A stretch of DNA of 64,000 nucleotides, from contig NW_027478400.1 of NCBI RefSeq assembly GCF_051014685.1, forward strand, positions 372,001-436,000, given 5' to 3'. The DNA comes from Ptiloglossa arizonensis. Taxonomy: Eukaryota > Arthropoda > Insecta > Hymenoptera > Colletidae. Within the stretch, counting starts at the first letter, position 1, and each line of letters starts with the position of its first letter. A program made the translations under genes and the position numbers. Under the pieces are notes generated by a model, which made no database searches, was not told the DNA's origin, and saw nothing but the letters and a program-made list of their open reading frames with translations. Below are positions 40,600-51,500 of this stretch, one piece after another.

Positions 40600-42055
40600 T
40601 CGAAACCAATAAGTACTATTGCCGAGGGAAAAAATACATATACCGTTGTAATCGGGCGAGTTTCTACTTTCAGATGCAAGAGGAATTTCTTGAGTTCGTC
40701 AATCCGTTCGCGAGATATGGGAGATTGAATTTAAGGAATGGTTGAGGAACCATCAAAATTTTCGCTGGTCTGATACTCGAAACCAATAACTGGAATGGCC
40801 TAGGGGAAAAGTACACACAGCATTGTAATGGGGCGAGATTATGCTTAGAGATGCGACTGGAATTTCTCGTGTTGGTCAATCCGTTCGCGAGATATGGGAG
40901 TTTGAAGTTAAGGAATGGTTGAGAAATCATCAAAATTTTTGCAAGTCTGATACTCGAAACCAATAACTACTATTGCCTAGGGCAAAAATACACATACCTT
41001 TGCAATCGGGGCGAGTTTCTACTTTCAGATGCAAAAGGGAATTTCTCGAGTTCGTCAATCCGTTCGCGAGATATGGGAGTTTGAGGTTAAGGAATGGTTG
41101 AGGAACCATCAAAATTTTTCGCAAGTCTGATACTCGAAACCAATAAGTGCAATTGCCTAGGGCAAAAATACACATACCGTTGTAATCGGGCGAGTTTCTG
41201 CTTTCAGAAGCAACAGGAATTTCTCGAGTTCGTCAATCGGTTCGCGAAATATGGGAGTTTGAAGTTAAGGAATGGTTGAGAAACCATCAAAATTTTCGCA
41301 AATCTGATACTCGAAACCAATAACTTCTATTGGCTAGGGAAAATACACATACCGTTGTAATCGGGCGAGCTTCTACCTTTAGATGCAGCAGGAATTTCTC
41401 GAGTTCGTCAATCCGTCCGCGAGATATGGGAGTTTGAAGTTAAGGAATGGTTGAGAAACAATCAAAATTTTCGCAAGTCTGATACTCGAAACCAATAACT
41501 ACAATTGCCTGGGGCAAAAATACACATACCGTTGTAATCGGGCGAGTTTCTATTTTCAGATGCAAAAGGAATTTCGCGAGTTCGTCAATCCGTTCGCGAG
41601 ATATGGGAGTTTGAAGTTAAGGAATGGTTGAGAAACCATCATAATTTTCGCAAGTCTGATACTCGAAACCAATAAGTACTATTGCCGAGGGAAAAAATAC
41701 ATATACCGTTGCAATCGGGCGAGTTTCTACTTTCAGATGCAAGAGGAATTTCTTGAGTTCGTCAATCCGTTCGCGAGATATGGGAGATTGAATTTAAGGA
41801 ATGGTTGAGGAACCATCAAAATTTTCGCTGGTCTGATACTCGAAACCAATAACTGGAATGGCCTAGGGGAAAAGTACACACAGCATTGTAATGGGGCGAG
41901 ATTATGCTTAGAGATGCGACTGGAATTTCTCGTGTTGGTCAATCCGTTCGCGAGATATGGGAGTTTGAAGTTAAGGAATGGTTGAGAAATCATCAAAATT
42001 TTTGCAAGTCTGATACTCGAAACCAATAACTACTATTGCCTAGGGCAAAAATACA
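40600..42055. repeat. Tandem 6-monomer duplication, offset 1,063 bp
   Basis: About 40600-40990 matches 41663-42053, sharing GAGGGAAAAAATACATATACC, GGGAGATTGAATTTAAGG, GATTATGCTTAGAGATGCG and CTCGTGTTGGTC. Six monomers would span about 1,060 bp. The three extra bases are single-base homopolymer extensions between 41008 and 41119, described under findings. Confidence 0.8.
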
Positions 42056-42769
42056 CATACTGTTGTAATCGGGCGATCTTCTACCATCAGATGCAAGAGG
42101 AATTTCTTGAGTTCGTCAATCCGTTCGCGAGATATGGGAGTTTGAAGTTAAGGAATGGTTGAGAAACCGTCAAAATTTTCGCAAGTCTGTTACTCGAAAC
42201 CAATAACTACAATCGCCTGGGGCAAAAATACACATACCGTTGTAATCGGGCGAGTTTCTATTTTCACATGCAAAAGGAGTTTCGCGAGTTCGTCAATCCG
42301 CTCTCGAGATATGGGAGTTTGAAGTTAAGGAATGGTTGAGAAACCATCATAATTTTCGCAAGTCTGATACTCGAAACCAATAAGTACTATTGCCGAGGGG
42401 AAAAATACATATACCGTTGTAATCGGGCGAGTTTCTACTTTCAGATGCAAGAGCAATTTCTTGAGTTCGTCAATCCGTTCACGAGATATGGGAGTTTGAA
42501 GTTAAGGAATGGTTGAGGGACCATCAAAATTTTCGCTGGTCTGATACTCGAAACCAATAACTGGAATGGCCTAGGGGAAAAGTACACACAGCATTGTAAT
42601 GGGGTGAGATTATGCTTACAAATGCAACTGGAATTTCTCGAGTTGGTCTATCCGTTCGCGAGAATATGGGAGTGTTAAGTTAAGGAATGGTTGAGGAATC
42701 ATCAAAATTTTTGCAAGTCTGATACTCGAAACCAATAACTACTATTGCCTAGGGCAAAAATACACATAC

Positions 42770-43320
42770 CGTTGTAATCGGGCGATCTTCTACCTTCAGA
42801 TGCAACAGAAATTTCTTGAGTTCGTCATTCCGTTCGCGAGATATGGGAGTTTGAAGTTAAGGATTGGTTGAGAAACCATCAAAATTTTCGCAAGTCTGAT
42901 ACTCGAAACCAATAACTACAATGGTCTAGGGGAAAAATACACATATCGTTGTAATCGGGAGAGTTTCTACTTTCAGATGCAACAGAAATTTTTCGGATTC
43001 GGCAATCCGTTCGCGAAATATGGCAGCTTGAAGTTAAGGAATGGTTGAGGAACCATCAAAATTTTCGCTGGTCTGATACTCGAAACCAACAACTGGAATG
43101 GCCTAGGGGAAAAGTACACATGCCACTGTAATCGGGCGAGTTTCTGCTTTCAGATGCAGCAGGAATTTCCCGAGTTCGGCAATCCGTTCGCGAGATATGG
43201 GAGTTTGAAGTTAAGGAATGGTTGAAAAACCATCAAAATTTTCGCAAGTCTGATACTCGAAACCAATAAGTACTATTGCCGAGGGAAAAAATATAATACA
43301 TATACCGTTGTAATCGGGCG
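42770..43320. repeat. Segment duplicated about 20.2 kb downstream, copy 1
   Basis: Matches 62946-63495. Shared rare features are TTCTTGAGTTCGTCATTCCG, GGATTGGTTGAG, AAACCAACAACTGG, ACATGCCACTG and a 5-bp insertion making AAAAAATATAATACATATACC at 43286. The segment lies directly left of the first HOR B copy here, and left of the last partial HOR B copy there. Confidence 0.8.
42944..42960 (+). other. Best CENP-B-box-like site
   Basis: The sequence TATCGTTGTAATCGGGA matches 13 of 17 positions of the mammalian CENP-B box and eight of the nine essential bases, with only the first T replaced by A. The same 17-mer occurs at 50203-50219, 58165-58181 and 63120-63136, always in the monomer subtype with ATGGTCTAGGGG and the TTTTTCGGATTCGG ending. 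Function is inferred from resemblance only. Confidence 0.4.
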
Positions 43321-43411
43321 AGTTTCTACTTTCAGATACAAGAGGAATTTCTCGAGTTCGTCAATCCGTTCGCGAGATATGGGAGTTTGATGTTAAGGAA
43401 TGGTTGAGAAA

Positions 43412-45534
43412 TCTTCAAAATTTTGGCAAGTCTCATACTCGAAACCAATAACCGGAATAGCCTAGGGGAAAAGTACACACAGCTTTGTAATGGGGCGAGT
43501 TTCTAATTTCAGTTGCAACAGGAATTTCTCGGGTTCGTCAATCCGTTCGCGAGATATGGGAGTTTGAAGTTACGGAATGGTTGAGAAACCATCAAAATTT
43601 TCGCAAGTCTGATACTCGAAACCAATAACTACAATTGCCTAGGGCAAAAATACACATACCGTTGTAATCGGGCGAGTTTCCGCTTTCAGATGCAACAGGA
43701 ATTTCTCGAGTTCGTCAATCCGTTCGCGAAATATGGGAGTTTGAAGTTACGGTATGGTTGAGAAACCACTAAAATTTTGGTAAGTCTGAAACTCGAAACC
43801 AATAACTACTATGTCCTAGGGCAAAAATACACACACCATTGTAATCGGGCGAGTATCTACTTTCAGATGCAAAAGGAATTTCTCGAGTTCGTCAATCCGT
43901 TCGCGAGATATGGGAGTTTGAAGTTAAGGAATGGTTGAGGAACCATCAAAATTTTCGCAAGTCTCATACTCGAAACCAATAACTGGAATGGCCTAGGGGA
44001 AAAGTACACATGGCATTGTAATGGGGCGAGCTTCTACTTTCTGTTGCAACAGGAATTTCTCGGGTTCGTCAATCCGTTCGCGAGATATGGGAGTTTGAAG
44101 TTAAGGAATGGTTGAGAATCCATCTAAATTTTCGCAAGTCTGATACTCGAAACCAATAACTACAATGACCTAGGGGAAAGATACACATACCGTTGTAATC
44201 GAGAGAGTTTCTACTTTCAGATGCAACAGAAGTTTTTCGGTTTTGTCAATCCGTTCGCGAGATGTGGGAGTTTGAAGTTAAGGAATGGTTGAGAATCCAT
44301 CTAAATTTTCGCAAGTCTGATACTCGAAACCAATAACTACAATGGTCTAGGGGAAAAATACACATAGCGTTGTAATCGGGAGTGTTTCTACTTTCCGATG
44401 CAACAGAAATTTTTTGGATTCGGCAATCCGTTCGCGTAATATGGCAGCTTGAAGTTAAGGAATGGTTGAGGCACCATCAAAATTTTCGCAAGTCTGATAC
44501 TCGAAACCAATAACTACTATTGCCTAGGGCAAAAATACACATACCGTTGTAATCGGGCGATCTTCTACCTTCAGATGCAACAGGAATTTCTCGAGTTCGT
44601 CATTCCGTTCGCGAGATATGGGAGTTTGAAGTTAAGGAATGGTTGAGAAACCATCAAAATTTTCGCTGGTCTGATACTCGAAACCAATAACTGGAATGGC
44701 CTAGGGGAAAGGTACACAACCCATTGTAATCGGGCGAGTTTCTACTTTCAGATGCAACAGGAATTGCTCGAGTTCGTCAATCCGTTCGCGAGATATGGGA
44801 GTTTGAAGTTAAGGAATGCTTGGGAAACAATCAAAATTTTCGGAAGTCTGCTAGTTGACACCAATAACTGCTATGGCCTAGGGCAAAAATACACATTCCA
44901 TTGTAATCGGGCGAGATTTTGCTTTCAGATGCAACTGGAATTTCTCGAGTTGGTAATCCGTTCGCGAGATATGGGAGTTTGAAGTTAAGGAATGGTTGAG
45001 GAACCATCAAAATTTTCGAAAGTCTCATACTCGAAACCAATAACTGGAACGGCCTAGGGGAAAAGTACACACAGCATTGTAATGGGGCGAGCTTCTACTT
45101 TCTGTTGCAACAGGAATTTCTCGGGTTCGTCAATCCGTTCGCGAGATATGGGAGTTTGAAGTTAAGGAATGGTTGAGAATCCATCTAAATTTTCGCAAGT
45201 CTCATACTCGAAACCAATAACTGGAATGGCCTAGGGGAAAAGTACACACAGCCTTGTATTGGGGCGAGTTTCTACTTTCAGATGCAGCAGGAATTTCTCG
45301 GGTTCGTCAATCCTTTCGCGAGATATGGGAGTTTGAAGTTAAGGAATGGTTGAGAATCCATTTAAATTTTCGCAAGTCTGTTACTCGAAACCAATAACTA
45401 CAATTGCCTGGGGCAAAAATACACATACCGTTGTAATCGGGCGAGTTTCTATTTTCACATACAAAAGGAATTTCGCGAGTTCGTCAATCCGTTCGCGAGA
45501 TATGGGAGTTTGATGTTAAGGAATGGTTGAGAAA
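43412..45534. repeat. HOR B, partial first copy (2,123 bp, 12 monomers)
   Basis: Aligns with the beginning of the next copy at a constant offset of 2,123 bp, from about 43355 to 45380 against 45478 to 47503. Markers: TTTTGGCAAGTCTCATACTCG, ACCGGAATAGCC, TTTCTAATTTCAGTTGC, CTAGTTGACACC and the AATGCTTGGGAAACAATC monomer. About 45380-45534 diverges (CTGTTACTCG, TTTCGCGAG) before the full copy begins. It is a 12-monomer amplification of the front of HOR B. Confidence 0.85.
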
Positions 45535-48500
45535 TCATCAAAATTTTGGCAAGTCTCATACTCGAAACCAATAACCGGAATAGCCTAGGGGAAAAGTACA
45601 CACAGCTTTGTAATGGGGCGAGTTTCTAATTTCAGTTGCAACAGGAATTTCTCGGGTTCGTCAATCTGTTCGCGAGATATGGGAGTTTGAAGTTACGGAA
45701 TGGTTGAGAAACCATCAAAATTTTCGCAACTCTGATACTCGAAACCAATAACTACAATTGCCTAGGGCAAAAATACACATACCGTTGTAATCGGGCGAGT
45801 TTCCGCTTCCAGATGCAACAGGAACTTCTCGAGTTCGTCAATCCGTTCGCGAAATATGGGAGTTTGAAGTTACGGTATGGTTGAGAAACCACTAAAATTT
45901 TGGTAAGTCTGAAACTCGAAACCAATAACTACTATGTCCTAGGGCAAAAATACACACACCATTGTAATCGGGCGAGTATCTACTTTCAGATGCAAAAGGA
46001 ATTTCTCGAGTTCGTCAATCCGTTCGCGAGATATGGGAGTTTGAAGTTAAGGAATGGTTGAGGAACCATCAAAATTTTCGCAAGTCTCATACTCGAAACC
46101 AATAACTGGAATGGCCTAGGGGAAAAGTACACATGGCATTGTAATGGGGCGAGCTTCTACTTTCTGTTGCAACAGGAATTTCTCGGGTTCGTCAATCCGT
46201 TCGCGAGATATGGGAGTTTGAAGTTAAGGAATGGTTGAGAATCCATCTAAATTTTCGCAAGTCTGATACTCGAAACCAATAACTACAATGACCTAGGGGA
46301 AAGATACACATACCGTTGTAATCGAGAGAGTTTCTACTTTCAGATGCAACAGAAGTTTTTCGGTTTTGTCAATCCGTTCGCGAGATATGGGAGTTTGAAG
46401 TTAAGGAATGGTTGAGAATCCATCTAAATTTTCGCAAGTCTGATACTCGAAACCAATAACTACAATGGTCTAGGGGAAAAATACACATAGCGTTGTAATC
46501 GGGAGAGTTTCTACATTCCGATGCAACAGAAATTTTTCGGATTCGGCAATCCGTTCGCGAAATATGGCAGCTTGAAGTTAAGGAATGGTTGAGGCACCAT
46601 CAAAATTTTCGCAAGTCTGATACTCGAAACCAATAACTACTATTGCCTAGGGCAAAAATACACATACCGTTGTAATCGGGCGATCTTCTACCTTCAGATG
46701 CAACAGGAATTTCTCGAGTTCGTCATTCCGTTCGCGAGATATGGGAGTTTGAAGTTAAGGAATGGTTGAGAAACCATCAAAATTTTCGCTGGTCTGATAC
46801 TCGAAACCAATAACTGGAATGGCCTAGGGGAAAGGTACACACCCCATTGTAATCGGGCGAGTTTCTACTTTCAGATGCAACAGGAATTGCTCGAGTTCGT
46901 CAATCCGTTCGCGAGATATGGGAGTTTGAAGTTAAGGAATGCTTGGGAAACAATCAAAATTTTCGGAAGTCTGCTAGTTGACACCAATAACTGCTATGGC
47001 CTAGGGCAAAAATACACATTCCATTGTAATCGGGCGAGATTTTGCTTTCAGATGCAACTGGAATTTCTCGAGTTGGTAATCCGTTCGCGAGATATGGGAG
47101 TTTGAAGTTAAGGAATGGTTGAGGAACCATCAAAATTTTCGAAAGTCTCATACTCGAAACCAATAACTGGAACGGCCTAGGGGAAAAGTACACACAGCAT
47201 TGTAATGGGGCGAGCTTCTACTTTCTGTTGCAACAGGAATTTCTCGGGTTCGTCAATCCGTTCGCGAGATATGGGAGTTTGAAGTTAAGGAATGGTTGAG
47301 AATCCATCTAAATTTTCGCAAGTCTCATACTCGAAACCAATAACTGGAATGGCCTAGGGGAAAAGTACACACAGCCTTGTATTGGGGCGAGTTTCTACTT
47401 TCAGATGCAGCAGGAATTTCTCGGGTTCGTCAATCCTTTCGCGAGATATGGGAGTTTGAAGTTAAGGAATGGTTGAGAATCCATTTAAATTTTCGCAAGT
47501 CTGATACTCGAAACCAATAACTACAATGGTCTAGGGGAAAAATACACATAGCGTTGTAATCGGAAGAGTATCTACTTTCAGATGCAACAGAAATTTTTCG
47601 GATTCGGCAATCCGTTCGCGAAATATGGCAGCTTGAAGTTAAGGAATGGTTGAGCAACCATCAAAATTTTCGCAAGTCTGATACTCGAAACCAATAACTA
47701 CAAAGGCCTAGGGAAAAATACACATACCTTTGTAATCGGGCGAGTTTCTACTTTCAGATGCAGCAGGAATTTCTCGGGTTCGTCAATCCTTTCGCGAGAT
47801 ATGGGAGTTTGAAGTTAAGGAATGGTTGAGAAACCATCAAAATTTTCGCAAGTCTGGTACTCGAAACCAATAAGTACTATTGCCGAGGGGAAAAATACAT
47901 ATACCGTTGTAATCGGGTGAGTTTCTACTTTCCGATGCAAGAGGAATTTCTCGAGTTCGTCAATCCGTTCGCGTGATATGGGAGTTTGATGTTAAGGAAT
48001 GGTTGAGAAACCATCAAAATTTTCGCAAGTCTGATACTCGAAACCAATAAGTACTATTGCCGAGGGGAAAAGTACACACCCCATTGTAATCGGGCGAGTT
48101 TCTACTTTCAGATGCAACAGGAATTTCTCGAGTTCGTCAATCCGTTCGCGAGATATGGGAGTTTGAAGTTAAGGAATGGTTGAGAAACCATCAAAATTTT
48201 CGGAAGTCTGATAGTTGACACCAATAACTGCTATGGCCTAGGGCAAAAATACACATACCATTGTAATCGGGCGAGATTATGCTTTCAGATGCAACAGGAA
48301 TTTCTCGAGTTCGTCAATCCGTTCGCGAGATATGGGAGTTTGAAGTTAAGGAATGGTTGAGAAACCATCAAAATTTTCGGAAGTCTGATAGTTGACACCA
48401 ATAACTGCTATGGCCTAGGGCAAAAATACACATACCTTTGTAATCGGGCGAGTTTCTACTTTCAGATGCAGCAGGAATTTCTCGGGTTCGTCAATCCTTT

Positions 48501-51500
48501 CGCGAGATATGGGAGTTTGAAGTTAAGGAATGGTTGAGAAACCATCAAAATTTTCGCAAGTCTGGTACTCGAAACCAATAAGTACTATTGCCGAGGGGAA
48601 AAATACATATACCGTTGTAATCGGGCGAGTTTCCGCTTTCAGATGCAACCGGAATTTCTCGAGTTCTTCAATCCGTTCGCGAGATATGGGAGTTTGAAGT
48701 TAAGTAATGGTTGAGAAACCATAAAAATTTCCACAAGTCTGATACTCGAAAACAATAAGTACTATTGTCCTAGGGCAAAAATACACATACAGTTGTAATC
48801 GGGCGATCTTCTACCTTCAGATGCAACAGGAATTTCTCGAGTTCGTCAATCCGTTCGCGAGATATGGGAGTTTGAAGTTAAGCAATGGTTGAGAAACCAT
48901 CAAAATTTTCACTGGTCTGATACTCGAAACCAATAACTGGAATGGCCTAGGGGAAAAGTACACATACCACTGTAATCGGGCGAGTTTCCGCTTTCAGATG
49001 CAGCAGGAATTTCTCGAGTTCGGCAATCCGTTGGCGAGATATCGGAGTTTGAAGTTAAGGAATGGTTGAGAAACCATAAAAATTTTCGCTGGTCTGATAC
49101 TCGATACCAATAACTACAATTGCCTAGGGCAAAAATACACATACCGTTGTAATCGGGCGATCTTCTACCTTCAGATGCAACAGAAATTTCTCGAGTTCGT
49201 CAATCCGTTCGCGAGATATGGGAGTTTGAAGTTATGGAATGGTTGAGAAACTATCAAAATTTTAGTAAGTCTGATACTCGAAACCAATAACTACTAATGC
49301 CTAGGGCAAAAATACACATACCGTTGTAATCGGGCGAGCTTCTTCTTTCAGATGCAACAGGAATTTCTCGAGTTCGTCAATCCGTTCGCGAGATGTGGGA
49401 GCTTGAAGTTAAGGAATGGTTGAGAAGCCATCAAAATTTTCGCAAGTGTGATACTCGAAACCAAAAACTGCTATGTACAAGCGCAAAAATACACATACCA
49501 TTGTAATGGGACGAGATTATGCTTTTAGAAGCAACTGGAATTTCTCGAGTTGGTAATCCGTTCGAGAGATATGGGAGTTTGTAGTTAAGGAATGGTTGAG
49601 AAACCATCAAAATTTTCGCAAGTCTGATACTCGAAACCAATAACTACTATTGCCTGGGGCAAAAATACACATACCGTTGTAATCGGGCGAGTTTCTGCTT
49701 TCAGATGCAGCAGGAATTTCCCGAGTTCGGCAATCCGTTCGCGAGATGTGGGAGTTTGAAGTTAAGGAATGGTTGAGAAACCATCAAAATTTTCGCTGGT
49801 CTGATACTAGAAACCAATAACTGGAATGGCCTAGGGGAAAAGTATACATACCACTGTAATCGGGCGATCTTCTACCTTCAGATGCAACAGGAATTTCTCG
49901 AGTTCGTCAATCCGTTCGCGAGATATGGGAGTTTGAAGTTAAGGAATGGTTGAGAATCCATCTAAATTTTCGCAAGTCTGATACTCGAAACCAATAACTA
50001 CAATGACCTAGGGGAAAGATACACATACCGTTGTAATCGAGAGAGTTTCTACTTTCAGATGCAACAGAAGTTTTTCGGTTTTGTCAAACCGTTCGCGAGA
50101 TATGGGAGTTTGAAGTTAAGGAATGGTTGAGAATCCATCTAAATTTTCGCAAGTCTGATACTCAAAACCAATAACTACAATGGTCTAGGGGAAAAATACA
50201 CATATCGTTGTAATCGGGAGAGTTTCTACCTTCAGATGCAACAGAAATTTTTCGGATTCGGCAATCCGTTCGCGAAATATGGCAGCTTCAAGTTAAGGAA
50301 TGGTTGAGGAACCGTCAAAATTTTCGCAAATCTGATACTCGAAACCAATAACTACAAAGGCCTAGGGGAAAAATACACATACCTTTGTAATTGGGCGAGC
50401 TTCTGCTTTCAGATGCAGCAGGAATTTCTCGAGTTCGTCAATCCGTCCGCGAGATATGGGAGTTTGAAGTTAAGGAATGGTTGAGAAACCATCAAAATTT
50501 TCGCTGGTCTGATACTCGAAACCAATAACTGGAATGGCCTAGGGGAAAAGTACACACAGCCTTGTATTGGGTCGAGTTTCTACTTTCAGATGCAGCAGGA
50601 ATTTCTCGGGTTCGTCAATCCTTTCGCGAGACATGGGAGTTTGAAGTTAAGGAATGGTTGCGAAACCATCAAAATTTTCGCAAGTCTGGTACTCGAAACC
50701 AATAAGTACTATTGCCGAGGGGAAAAATACATATACCGTTGTAATCGGGTGAGTTTTTACTTTCAGATGCAAGAGGAATTTCTCGAGTTCGTCAATCAGT
50801 TCGCGAAATATGGGAGTTTGAAGTTACGGAATGGTTGAGAAACCATTAAAATTTTGGTAAGTCTGATACTCGAAACCAATAACTACTATGTCCTAGGGCA
50901 AAAATACACACACCATTGTAATCGGGCGAGTTTCTACTTTCAGATGCAAAAGGAATTTCTCGAGTTCGTCAATTCGTTCGCGTGATATGGGAGTTTGATG
51001 TTAAGGAATGGTTGAGAAACCATCAAAATTTTCGCAAGTCTGATTCTCGAAACCAATAAGTACTATTGCCGAGGGGAAAAGTACACACCCCATTGTAATC
51101 GGTCGAGTTTCTACTTTCAGATGCAACAGGAATTTCTCGAGTTCGTCAATCCGTTCGCGAGATATGGGAGTTTGAAGTTAAGGAATGGTTGAGAAACCAT
51201 CAAAATTTTGGCAAGTCTGATACTCGAAACCAATAACTACTATTGCCTAGGGCAAAAATACACATACCGTTGTAATCGGGCGATCTTCTGCCATCAGATG
51301 CAACAGGAATTTCTCGAGTTCGTCAATCCGTTCGCGAGATATGGGAGTTTGAAGTTAAGGAATGGTTGAGGAACCATCAAAATTTTCGCAAGTCTCATAC
51401 TCGAAACCAATAACCGGAATGGCCTAGGGGAAAAGTACACACAGCATTGTAATGGGGCGAGTTTCTACTTTCAGTTGCAACAGGAATTTCTCAGGTTCGT

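Larger units (their letters stand above)
31220..43411. repeat. Heterogeneous satellite segment, about 69 monomers
   Basis: Between the two HOR families the monomers are more varied. Nearly all are 177-bp types, the TTGGTAA form is sparse, and many carry private substitutions. New subtypes begin here: ACAAAGG(A/C)CTAGG, AATAAGTACTATTGCCGAGGGG, ACACAGCATTGTAATGGGGCGAG, GCAATTCTGATACTC and GATGCAAGAGGAATTTCTTGAG. Only scattered partial duplications are seen (listed separately). No gene or non-satellite insertion is visible. This looks like an older, less homogenised layer. Confidence 0.85.

Noticed and set aside
43286..43306. TATA-box-like AAAAAATATAATACATATACC as a promoter
   Set aside because: It is a 5-bp insertion in an A/T-rich part of one monomer, shared only with its duplicate near 63461. 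No transcription unit follows.
31220..43411. Decayed mobile element within the heterogeneous segment
   Set aside because: All of it aligns to the same monomer in register. There are no terminal repeats, target duplications or unrelated sequence.
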